From Ruminiclostridium papyrosolvens C7 (GTDB taxonomy: Bacteria > Bacillota > Clostridia > Acetivibrionales > DSM-1351): a stretch of 33,900 bases of DNA. This document shows positions 7,486-15,261 of this stretch, one piece after another. Numbering within the stretch: position 1 is the first letter of the stretch; every line of letters starts with the position of its first letter. Under the pieces are notes generated by a model, which was not told the DNA's origin, ran no database searches, and worked only from the letters and a program-made list of their open reading frames with translations. Both the position numbers and the translations under genes were made by a program. The stretch is from positions 1 to 33,900 of the forward strand of contig NZ_ATAY01000070.1 in assembly GCF_000421965.1 (NCBI RefSeq), read 5' to 3'.

Positions 7486-8173
7486 ATGATAAAGAACCAG
7501 CAGGTACAACTTTTAAAAATAGAAAAGGTAAAAAATCAAACACTTGAAACCGCTATGAAAATGAAAGATGAGTTTTTGGCAACAATTACTCATGAGTTTA
7601 AAACCCCTTTAACTGTTATAAATGCCGCATTACAAGCAATAGAGAGTATTTATGGCAGCCAGATATCTGAGAACATTAAAAGGCATTTGCAAAGAATCCG
7701 AACAAATTCTTATCGCCAGCTTCGCCTGGTTAATAATTTACTTGACATAACAAGGTATAATGCAGGACATGTAAAATTAAATAAGAAAAACCTGGATATA
7801 ATATTTCTCTCAAGGGCTATTGTCAAGTCCGTTGACCTTTATGCAAAGCAAAAAGGATTGGAGCTTCTGTTTACTGCGGATTGTAATTATCTGGAATTAG
7901 GTATTGATGAGGAAAAGTTCGAACGTATATTGCTAAACCTTTTATCAAATGCGATCAAATTTACACCAAAGGGTAAAGGTAATATTTGAACGGTTTGGTC
8001 AGGTGGACAGCTCATTGTCAAGACAGGCGGAGGGAACTGGAATCGGCTTGTCTTTGGTAAAAGCACTAGTTACAGTCTTAGAAGGTAAAATTAGTGTTGA
8101 AAGTGAAGTAGGAAATGGAACCAATTTCATTTTTACGCTGCCTATAAAGAAGATAAGACGAAAACATCAGTAA
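7486..8173 (+). pseudogene. Sensor histidine kinase remnant with internal out-of-frame deletion
   Basis: The first part encodes a HisKA dimerisation domain with the phospho-acceptor box ITHEFKTPL and the start of the ATPase domain (LLNLLSNAIKFTPKGKG), then hits TGA at 7987. In another frame beginning near 7976 the protein resumes as VIFERFGQVDSSLSRQ, with the G2 box GTGIGLSLVK and a normal end (NFIFTLPI). The segment that should join them, about 30 residues holding the D/G1 box DxGxG, is absent, so the deletion removed the ATP-binding core and shifted the frame. The sensor portion upstream of the coiled coil is also missing. No response regulator is adjacent. The gene cannot make an active kinase. 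Confidence 0.8.
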
Positions 8174-8273
8174 TTTAATATGTCTGCACCGCATGACAGC
8201 AGGATAATGCAAGCGGCCGCAATAGAATTTTCAGATATATATATAGATTAAACCATGAAGATATATTCGTAAA

Positions 8274-8312
8274 ACTCCTTTTGGTTTTAAAATTCAATTA
8301 ACCAAAAGGAGT
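8274..8312. terminator. Bidirectional terminator
   Basis: Perfect 13-bp arms ACTCCTTTTGGTT and AACCAAAAGGAGT around a 13-base AT loop, with further A/T pairing outside. It lies between the kinase remnant and the 3' end of the AraC gene and can serve both strands. Confidence 0.8.
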
Positions 8313-8315
8313 ATT

Positions 8316-9194
8316 TTATGTAGAGATACTTGCTGCTTCCTGAGATTTTCTGAATTCTCTGGGACTAATAAAATAAACTTTACTAAAGGCTCTGTTAAAT
8401 GTACGGATACTTTGAAATCCACAGTCATACGCAATTTGTGTAATATTTTTATTGGTATTTAAAAGCATGTTCCTTGCCCAGCTTACACGAATACCGTTTA
8501 TATAATCGCTGAAGCTTACGTTTATTTTATCTGAAAACACTCTGGATAAATGATATCTTCCAACGCCTAGAGCTCTGGAAATGTCATTGAGTGATATGGG
8601 CTGCATATAATTCTCGTTTATATAATTAATAATATCAAAAATTATATCAAAGTAATTCACGTCGGTATTTGTAATGAGTTCCACCTGCTGCAGCAGCCTC
8701 GAAATAATAATCTGTATATACGCCTTACAAATAGGAGTGCAAACAGGATGACTCTGAGCATGGTTATATTCCTCAAAGAGAGTATTTATAGCATATGGGA
8801 CATCCTTATGAAGATTTTCTTTATTAATGAAAGGGTCTTTGGGATGAAATTTCAAAAGGGTATTTATAAAATCACCCGCAAGCGCCAAATTAAGTATGAC
8901 TACAATGCAATTCATGCTTTCCTGATACGGTGGAGTATGATAGCTATGTACGCTGTTGGGAAAAAGAACAGAAAGCCCTCCCTTTTTCATTAGGCGTGTG
9001 CAACCGTTGACTGTTATTTCAATTTCTCCATCCTCCACATAAAGCAGTTCAAGTTGAGCATGAAGATGTGGTAGGAAATCAAGACCGTTTTCTCTAAAGA
9101 TAAGCAAATCCTCAATTCTGTTTTCATAAAAAGGAATCAATATTTTACCCTCACATACTGCAATATTTGGCCAAAAAATAATACTATATGTCAA
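8316..9194 (-). CDS. AraC-family transcriptional regulator (cupin + two HTH)
   Basis: Up to 292 residues. Residues ~35-100 form a cupin-like sugar-sensing domain (LPHLHAQLELLYVEDGEIEI). The last ~100 residues are a paired AraC DNA-binding domain: PISLNDISRALGVGRYHLSRVFSD, then NITQIAYDCGFQSIRTFNRAFSK and the closing SPREFRKS. The gene is divergent from the GH120 beta-xylosidase with about 100 bp between, the usual place for a xylo-oligosaccharide-responsive activator of that gene; this is inference. The first possible start is a TTG at 9194 with no ribosome site. A TTG at 9140 preceded by GAGGG may be the real one, which would shorten the protein by 18 residues. Confidence 0.85.
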   Translation of the reverse strand: MTYSIIFWPNIAVCEGKILIPFYENRIEDLLIFRENGLDFLPHLHAQLELLYVEDGEIEITVNGCTRLMKKGGLSVLFPNSVHSYHTPPYQESMNCIVVILNLALAGDFINTLLKFHPKDPFINKENLHKDVPYAINTLFEEYNHAQSHPVCTPICKAYIQIIISRLLQQVELITNTDVNYFDIIFDIINYINENYMQPISLNDISRALGVGRYHLSRVFSDKINVSFSDYINGIRVSWARNMLLNTNKNITQIAYDCGFQSIRTFNRAFSKVYFISPREFRKSQEAASIST

Positions 9195-9291
9195 GTATTA
9201 TAAATTGTTCTATGCTAAAATTCAATTGTAAAAACAAAATTAACTATTCTAACCAAATTCGAAAACACGGCATTATAAGGAGGAAGGTAAA

Positions 9292-11226
9292 GTGAAAAAA
9301 GAATTTCATGTTGCGGTAACCGGTTGTGATTTCGCAGAGGGTACCAAAGAGCATCCTTTCAGAACTATATCAAAAGCTGCAAAGGTGGCTGAATCAGGAG
9401 ACAAAGTTGTTGTTCACGAAGGCGAGTACCGTGAATGGGTAAAGCCTGAACATAGCGGATACAGCAATCTAAGCAGAATCGTATACGAAGCTGCCGAGGG
9501 TGAAAAGGTTATTATTAAAGGGTCAGAGAGAATCCAAAGCTGGGAAAAGGTTGAGGGTACAGTATGGAAAGCTGTTCTTTCTAATTCTTTCTTCGGTGAT
9601 TACAACCCATACAAGGAAATTCTCAGTGGCGATTGGTTGATATACAAGCCCGGTGTTTATCGTCATCCCGGAGATGTCTATTTAAACGGAGTTTCATTTT
9701 TTGAGGCTGATTCTTTGGATGAAGTTAAAAACCCTGTTGAAAGAACCGGAGTTGTAGATATTCCTTGGACTCAAAAATTTGAAAAAATTCTGCATCCTGA
9801 GCAAACAATTTACCGTTGGTTCAGCCAAGTAGATGAGGAAAAAACAACCATTTACGCTAACTTTCATGGTGTAGATCCAAATAAAGAGCTAGTAGAAATA
9901 AATGTAAGAAAATGTTGCTTCTATCCACTAAAATCAGGTCTGAATTATATTACTGTAAGAGGGTTTGAGATGGCGCAAGCTGCCTGCCCATGGACACCGC
10001 CTACAGCAGATCAACCCGGTCTGTTGGGTGCAAATTGGAGCAAGGGCTGGATTATAGAAAACAACATAATTCACGATGCTAAATGCAGTGCCATCAGTAT
10101 TGGTAAAGAAGCTTCAACCGGACACAACCTATGTTCCAGAAGGCACCAGAAGCCGGGGTATCAGTACCAGATGGAGGCTGTTTTCCGTGCTTTGCAGATA
10201 GGTTGGAGCAAGGAGAAGATAGGTTGCCATATTATCCGAAACAATGTTATTTACGATTGCGGTCAAAACGGAATTGTAGGACATATGGGTGGAGTTTTCA
10301 GTGAAATCTACAACAACCATATTTATAATATTGCAGTTAAGCATGAATTTTTCGGCTACGAGATTGCAGGTATAAAGCTTCATGCGGCAATTGACGTAAA
10401 AATTCATCATAACCGTATTCATAACTGTTCTCTTGGTACTTGGCTTGACTGGCAGGCACAAGGGGTTCGAGTGAATAATAACCTGTATTACAGCAATGAT
10501 CGTGACTTGATGGTTGAGGTAAGCCATGGTCCATACTTAGTAGATAACAATATTTTTGTATCAGATTATACCTTTGATAATTTTTCACAAGGTGGCGCAT
10601 ATGTAAATAATCTTTGCTGTGGTAAGCTCCATTTAACAAAGGTTCTTGACAGATCTACTCCATATCACTTCCCGCATACTACCGAGGTAGCCGGTACAGC
10701 AGTAGTTTACGGCGGAGATGACCGTTTTTACAACAATATATTTGTTGGCGGAAAAGGTGTTGAAAACAGCGGAACAGCAGGGTATAATCCCAATACTGCT
10801 TCATATGAAGAATATGTCTCAAAAGTGCTTAGTCACGGAGTCGGTGACCTTGAGGTATTTATGTTAACCGAACAACCAGCATACATTTCATCAAATGCAT
10901 ATTTAAACGGAGCTGAAGGCTTTAATCGAGAAAAGAACAGTTATACTAACAAGACATTTAACCCAAATATAAAAATAGTTGAAGAAGGAAATGCAGTTTA
11001 TCTGGAGATGAACGTAGAAAAAGATATGCTTGAAATACCGACTCAAATCGTTTCAACTGAAACACTTGGTACCGTACGTATTGTTGATGCTATTTTTGAC
11101 GATCCTAACGGAAATCCTATCATAATTGACACAGACTATACAGGAACTTCCAGAAATGATAAGCCTGTTGTAGGGCCAATTGAAGGATTGAAATCCGGAT
11201 TCAATCGCATTAAAATTTGGGGCTAA
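9292..11226 (+). CDS. GH120 beta-xylosidase (parallel beta-helix), cytosolic
   Basis: A 644-residue enzyme that matches the GH120 family typified by Thermoanaerobacterium XylC along its whole length: REWVKPEHSG, KAAEGEKVIIKGSERIQSW-like start, PWTPPTADQPGLLGANWSKGW, HDAKCSAISIGKEA, IYDCGQNGIVGHMGG, AGIKLHAAIDVKIHHNRIH. Asp386 in WLDWQAQG and Glu409 in VEVSHGPYLV are 23 residues apart, as are the family's nucleophile Asp and acid/base Glu. It hydrolyses xylobiose and short xylo-oligosaccharides. There is no signal peptide or dockerin, so it acts in the cytosol on imported oligomers, unlike the cellulosomal enzymes nearby. GTG start, set by AAGGAGG 7 bases upstream. Its own terminator follows. 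Confidence 0.92.
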   Translation: MKKEFHVAVTGCDFAEGTKEHPFRTISKAAKVAESGDKVVVHEGEYREWVKPEHSGYSNLSRIVYEAAEGEKVIIKGSERIQSWEKVEGTVWKAVLSNSFFGDYNPYKEILSGDWLIYKPGVYRHPGDVYLNGVSFFEADSLDEVKNPVERTGVVDIPWTQKFEKILHPEQTIYRWFSQVDEEKTTIYANFHGVDPNKELVEINVRKCCFYPLKSGLNYITVRGFEMAQAACPWTPPTADQPGLLGANWSKGWIIENNIIHDAKCSAISIGKEASTGHNLCSRRHQKPGYQYQMEAVFRALQIGWSKEKIGCHIIRNNVIYDCGQNGIVGHMGGVFSEIYNNHIYNIAVKHEFFGYEIAGIKLHAAIDVKIHHNRIHNCSLGTWLDWQAQGVRVNNNLYYSNDRDLMVEVSHGPYLVDNNIFVSDYTFDNFSQGGAYVNNLCCGKLHLTKVLDRSTPYHFPHTTEVAGTAVVYGGDDRFYNNIFVGGKGVENSGTAGYNPNTASYEEYVSKVLSHGVGDLEVFMLTEQPAYISSNAYLNGAEGFNREKNSYTNKTFNPNIKIVEEGNAVYLEMNVEKDMLEIPTQIVSTETLGTVRIVDAIFDDPNGNPIIIDTDYTGTSRNDKPVVGPIEGLKSGFNRIKIWG

Positions 11227-11253
11227 TGTATTAAAGTAAAAAGTTTATTTAAG

Positions 11254-11288
11254 AAGTCTGGGAACAAATTTCATTCCCGGGCTTTTTT
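11254..11288 (+). terminator. Rho-independent terminator after the beta-xylosidase gene
   Basis: Stem AAGTCTGGGAA / TTCCCGGGCTT (with G-T pairs) and a T6 tract. Confidence 0.8.
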
Positions 11289-11337
11289 ATTGCAAAAAGT
11301 CAAATATTTACTAAAAAAATACAATTATTGCATATTA

Positions 11338-11346
11338 TGATATAAT
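11338..11346 (+). promoter_or_regulatory. Extended -10 promoter for the chitinase gene
   Basis: TGATATAAT (TGn followed by a perfect TATAAT) about 35 bases before the ATG; no good -35 box at 17 bases. Confidence 0.45.
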
Positions 11347-11381
11347 TTTAAGTAAAAAAATTAAGAAAGGGGAAATATTAA

Positions 11382-12836
11382 ATGAAGCTGAAATTAATGG
11401 CAATTTCATTAATTGCATTACTAATGCTTAGTTGCATAGGTATTTCATGTGTTTCCGCAAATGACACGGTAAAAACCAACAATTCAATTGAACAGGCATA
11501 TAGAAATGTGGCATATTTTACTTCATGGAGCGGTTATCAGAGAGCCGAAGAAGTGGGAGATATTAATCCTTCCTTGCTGACACATATTAACTTTGCATTT
11601 GCTAATTTATCGGCTGACGGAACTATTACAGTTGGAGACCCGTGGATTGATACCCAAAAGCCATATGGAGATGACACATGGGAAACAGAACTAAAGGGGC
11701 ATTTTGGACAGCTGATAAAATTGAAACAACAATATCCTCATATCAAGACAGTTATATCGGTGGGAGGATGGACATGGTCAAAGAATTTTTCTGATGTAGC
11801 GGCTTCAGATATGCTCAGAAAGGCATGTGCCCGGTCTGCAGTGGATTTTATTGTAGAATACGGTTTTGACGGTGTAGATCTTGACTGGGAATTTCCGGTT
11901 CAAGGCGGTGATAATATACCTCATCGTGCAAATGATGGCGATAACTACATTTTATTGCTCAAAGAGATCAGAACCGCACTTGATGCACAGGGAGAAAAAG
12001 ACGGAAAAGAATATCTTTTAAGTATTGCAGGAGCGTCGGATGCTAAATTCATAGCAAATTGTAAAGTTGCAGAAATGATGAAGTATCTGGATTACATAAA
12101 TGTTATGACTTATGATTATCATGGTACATGGGATTCAATAACCAACCACAATACTCCACTGTACGCAGATTCCGGTAATCCCTGCGTATCAACTACCATT
12201 GTGAATTACATTGCTGCAGGGGCAGAACCGGCTGATTTAAATCTGGGTCTTGCTTTTTCCGGAAAAGGGTGGGTTAACGTAACTGATCTTAATGGCTCAG
12301 GACTGTATAAAAGTGGAACGGCACCATCATCTGCAGGCTATGGAAGCGGTACATTTGAAGCTGCCGTATTTGATTATTGGGATATTGCAGAAAACTATGT
12401 AGGTAAAAATAATTATATGCGGTATTGGGACGAGGTTGCAAAAGTACCTTATTTATATAACAGAAGTACTTTTATTACCTACGAAGATGAAGAGTCAATC
12501 GGTTGCAAGGCAGATTATATAAAGAAAATGGGTCTTGGAGGTGCTATGTTCTGGGAACTCTCGTATGATAAATACTCAGTGCTTCAGAATGTCATTGCCC
12601 AGAGTCTCAATATTAATAAAGTACCGGAGGTAGTTCTTTACTTTGGGGACGCTAATGAAGATGGAGTGCTGGATGCTATTGACTTTGCACTTCTTAAGTC
12701 TTTTCTTTTAGGCAAGGGAACTTTACAGAACATGGCCATTGCTGATGTTAATAATGATGGTAATGTTGATGCGCTTGATCTTACAAATTTTAAAATGATA
12801 TTATTGGAAAAGAGTGTTCCAAAGCCATTTAATTGA
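11382..12836 (+). CDS. Cellulosomal GH18 chitinase with C-terminal dockerin I
   Basis: 484 residues: signal peptide (MKLKLMAISLIALLMLSCIGISCVSA), GH18 barrel at ~40-405, linker, and dockerin at ~422-476. The barrel shows SVGGWTWS and the catalytic DGVDLDWE signature, with acid/base Glu170 in the DxxDxDxE motif, and MTYDYHGTWD further on, so it should be an active retaining chitinase acting by substrate assistance. The dockerin has two calcium loops, GDANEDGVLDAIDFALLK and ADVNNDGNVDALDLTNFK; Ala-Ile and Ala-Leu at the recognition positions match C. cellulolyticum-type cohesins. It would be secreted and docked on a scaffoldin, attacking fungal chitin or recycled walls. AAAGGGG precedes the ATG. 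Single gene with own terminator. Confidence 0.93.
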   Translation: MKLKLMAISLIALLMLSCIGISCVSANDTVKTNNSIEQAYRNVAYFTSWSGYQRAEEVGDINPSLLTHINFAFANLSADGTITVGDPWIDTQKPYGDDTWETELKGHFGQLIKLKQQYPHIKTVISVGGWTWSKNFSDVAASDMLRKACARSAVDFIVEYGFDGVDLDWEFPVQGGDNIPHRANDGDNYILLLKEIRTALDAQGEKDGKEYLLSIAGASDAKFIANCKVAEMMKYLDYINVMTYDYHGTWDSITNHNTPLYADSGNPCVSTTIVNYIAAGAEPADLNLGLAFSGKGWVNVTDLNGSGLYKSGTAPSSAGYGSGTFEAAVFDYWDIAENYVGKNNYMRYWDEVAKVPYLYNRSTFITYEDEESIGCKADYIKKMGLGGAMFWELSYDKYSVLQNVIAQSLNINKVPEVVLYFGDANEDGVLDAIDFALLKSFLLGKGTLQNMAIADVNNDGNVDALDLTNFKMILLEKSVPKPFN

Positions 12837-12855
12837 TAGTATTTTACACAGTTTA

Positions 12856-12895
12856 AAAGATGGACGGCAAAATTTTATGCTGTCCATCTTTTTTT
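12856..12895 (+). terminator. Rho-independent terminator after the chitinase gene
   Basis: Stem AAAGATGGACGGC / GCTGTCCATCTTT (one G-T) followed by a T-tract. Confidence 0.85.
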
Positions 12896-13062
12896 ATGGG
12901 AGTAGCAGACTAGTATATTAGTTCATAAATACTATGTATTTTTGAGGCTATAGAAATATTTAAAATATGTAGATTTATGACATATAATAAATACATTATC
13001 TGTTAAAATTACAATTTTTATTCATTTTCGTAAAAATAATACCTTTTTTGAGGAGATTTTAT

Positions 13063-14091
13063 ATGAATACTCTGGGAGAGATATTTAGGTGTACTACTTG
13101 GGGTGAGTCGCACGGTGAAGCTATCGGTTGTGTAATTGACGGGTGTCCTGCAGGTCTGGAAATAACCGCAAAAGATTTTACCTGTGAGCTTGACCGGGAT
13201 ATTACCGATGCCGAACTTGGCACCCCAAGAAAAGAATCAAACAATGTAAAGCTGCTTTCCGGTGTTTTTGAAGGAAAGACCCTTGGAACACCTATTTGTA
13301 TTGTAATATACAATGATGGTCAGAAAAGTGGAGATTACTATGAATTCAAGGATTATTACAGGCCGGGACACGCAGAATTCTCATACCATAACAGATATGG
13401 ATTTTATGATTACAGGGGTGGCGGTAGGTCTTCCGGCAGAGTTTTCATTTCTTTGCTGGCAGCAGCTGCAATCTCTAAAAAGCTCTTGAAGAAACATAAT
13501 ATAGCTTTTGAAAGCAAGGTGGTAGAACTTGCGGGGATTTGCTGCGAAAATGAAGAAGCAGAAAAAAAGGCCAAGGAAAAGTGTCTCAAAATAGCTTCCT
13601 ATGGAGACTCCTCCGGAGGAATTATTTCACTACGGATAAAAGGTGTACCTTCCGGGGTTGGCAGTCCTGTATTCGGAAAACTGAATTCCATGATTATGTA
13701 CGCTTTAAGCAGCATTGGAGGGGTGAAAGGAATTGAGTGCGGTTTGGGTATTGAGTCTGCACAAATGTGTGGAAGCCGATTCAACGATTCCTTTATAAAA
13801 ACAAGCCATGGAGCTTCTCTAGCAAGCAATAATTCCGGCGGATTTCTGGGAGGTATCAGTACGGGAATGGATTTACTTTTTAGAATAGCTGTTAAGCCAA
13901 CTCCTTCAATATTATGTGACCAAAATACCGTAAATAACAAAACTATGAATGAAGAGGTTATAAAGCTTAAAGGGAGGTTCGATAAGAATTTTACTCCAAG
14001 AGTAGGCCCTTTAGCTGAAGCGCTGGCTTCAATAGTTTTAGTTGACCAAATGATTCTCTCAGGTCATATTAATCCAGTAAGAATAGTGTAA
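13063..14091 (+). CDS. aroC: Chorismate synthase-family protein, divergent active site
   Basis: 342 residues, starting at the ATG 8 bases after GAGGAG. Full-length AroC fold signatures: TTWGESHGEAIGCVIDG (His17), LSGVFEGKTLGTPI, RPGHAEFSYHNRYG (His103), DYRGGGRSSGR, and NSGGFLGGISTG, AVKPTPSI. Chorismate synthase converts EPSP to chorismate with reduced FMN. Two signatures are altered. The usual DRRxPG near residue 44 reads DRDITD, losing phosphate-contacting Arg. The usual GRHDPC near residue 304 reads GRFDKN. The family's Arg-Glu/Ile-Thr after the SSGR segment is GRVFIS. It may be an unusual AroC or a paralogue with another substrate. First gene of a four-gene operon ending in shikimate kinase, which supports some role with shikimate-type compounds. 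Confidence 0.8.
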   Translation: MNTLGEIFRCTTWGESHGEAIGCVIDGCPAGLEITAKDFTCELDRDITDAELGTPRKESNNVKLLSGVFEGKTLGTPICIVIYNDGQKSGDYYEFKDYYRPGHAEFSYHNRYGFYDYRGGGRSSGRVFISLLAAAAISKKLLKKHNIAFESKVVELAGICCENEEAEKKAKEKCLKIASYGDSSGGIISLRIKGVPSGVGSPVFGKLNSMIMYALSSIGGVKGIECGLGIESAQMCGSRFNDSFIKTSHGASLASNNSGGFLGGISTGMDLLFRIAVKPTPSILCDQNTVNNKTMNEEVIKLKGRFDKNFTPRVGPLAEALASIVLVDQMILSGHINPVRIV

Positions 14092-14103
14092 GGAGGAATT
14101 GAT

Positions 14104-15261
14104 ATTAAGAAAAGGTTTTTTATTATTTTGATTTGCTCCATAGTATTAATTTTATTAGGCATTCTAAAAAATGAAATGAACTTCGTTTATCAGACCAATA
14201 CATATGGAAATTTTGATACCCCGGGGACTGAAAGCTGGGTAATGAAACTGAAGCCTGGAATATCCGATTTGGCTTCTTCAATTAAATATGGCAGATTCCA
14301 TTCAAAACCACTTATTATAATCGGTATTCTATTTGCATTAACTCTTCTATTTTCAATTTATAAATTAAAAAAGGAGCTTATTCTTAGAAAAGTAACTCAA
14401 TGGCTAATATTTGTTACAGCAAGGCTTGGAGTTTTACGAGTTTCAGGTGTTTGCGGTATAAAGAGAAGTGAATTCGGTGTTTTTCCATTTTTAAATTGTC
14501 AGGCTTGCGAAATGGCAACTGGAGCCTGTCCGGTAGGTATGCTCCAGTGGGGAATGATTAAGGGTAGCGGTATTTACCTTGTTCTCGGTGTAATGTGCTT
14601 TACAGGTGTTACACTTGGTAGATTCATTTGCGGTTGGCTTTGTCCTTTTGGCTTTATCTCTGACATTCTGGACAGAATATCTCTTAAAAAAGTAAAACTT
14701 CCGAGGTTTTTTTACTGGGGCAGATACATTGTTCTTATTTTAACTTTTTCAGTTTTAATTTTCAAAATACCTGTCTTTTGTGTTTATATATGCCAGAGTG
14801 GCAGTATTTACGGGCGGCTTCCATACTACTTGACAACAGGCCTTCCGGCATTGATAGATGCCGTTTCTTCCTTTGAGTGGTTAAAAACCATACTGGTGTA
14901 TCAGCTCCTGTCATTACTTTTGATTTTAGTTGGAGCAATATTAGTCAGCGGAAGATGGTTTTGCAGGTACCTTTGTCCTCTCGGTGCATTTTATGGCCTT
15001 TTTAACTATGTATCTCCCGTTAAGGTCGTACATGACAATAAAAAATGTAATGGCTGTAATGCTTGTTTGAAGCAATGTCCAATGGGTGCTGATTTATCAG
15101 GAAATCATTTTACTGATATTACAAGCTGTATAAAATGCGGTAAATGTACTAAACTCTGCAATGCAAGGAATTTCGAAGTGTTTGGAAAGAAAATCAACTT
15201 GAAGGTTGGGAAGGTGCAGAATGATGAAACAAAAGTTATGGTCTCTAGCAATAAAAAGTAA
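14104..15261 (+). CDS. NapH/NosR-like membrane polyferredoxin (4Fe-4S)
   Basis: About 385 residues with five or six membrane segments. Two membrane-embedded Cys motifs typical of the family (ICGWLCPFGF and FCRYLCPLGAF) and an extra NCQACEMATGACPVG segment are followed by a C-terminal pair of 4Fe-4S sites, CNGCNACLKQCPMG and CIKCGKCTKLCN. Such proteins pass electrons across or along the membrane to a redox partner. Start: AAGGAGG at 14090-14096 is correctly spaced only for an ATT at 14104, giving the natural N-terminus IKKRFFIILICSIVL; the first TTG (14128) is 31 bases from that site and cuts the first helix. It lies 12 bp after aroC and overlaps the next gene by 41 bp, so it is firmly within the operon. 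It may supply electrons for FMN reduction; this is inference. Confidence 0.8.
   Translation: MKKRFFIILICSIVLILLGILKNEMNFVYQTNTYGNFDTPGTESWVMKLKPGISDLASSIKYGRFHSKPLIIIGILFALTLLFSIYKLKKELILRKVTQWLIFVTARLGVLRVSGVCGIKRSEFGVFPFLNCQACEMATGACPVGMLQWGMIKGSGIYLVLGVMCFTGVTLGRFICGWLCPFGFISDILDRISLKKVKLPRFFYWGRYIVLILTFSVLIFKIPVFCVYICQSGSIYGRLPYYLTTGLPALIDAVSSFEWLKTILVYQLLSLLLILVGAILVSGRWFCRYLCPLGAFYGLFNYVSPVKVVHDNKKCNGCNACLKQCPMGADLSGNHFTDITSCIKCGKCTKLCNARNFEVFGKKINLKVGKVQNDETKVMVSSNKK

Noticed and set aside
8206..8225. GCGGCCGC palindrome as an operator
   Set aside because: An isolated 8-base palindrome without context in a decayed intergenic region is not enough.
10129..10639. Minus-strand frames within the beta-xylosidase gene
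   Set aside because: The plus-strand protein matches GH120 along its whole length, so these are shadows.
13048..13062. An upstream start adding five residues to AroC
   Set aside because: The ribosome site GAGGAG sits between that start and the ATG at 13063, and the family N-terminus begins at the ATG.
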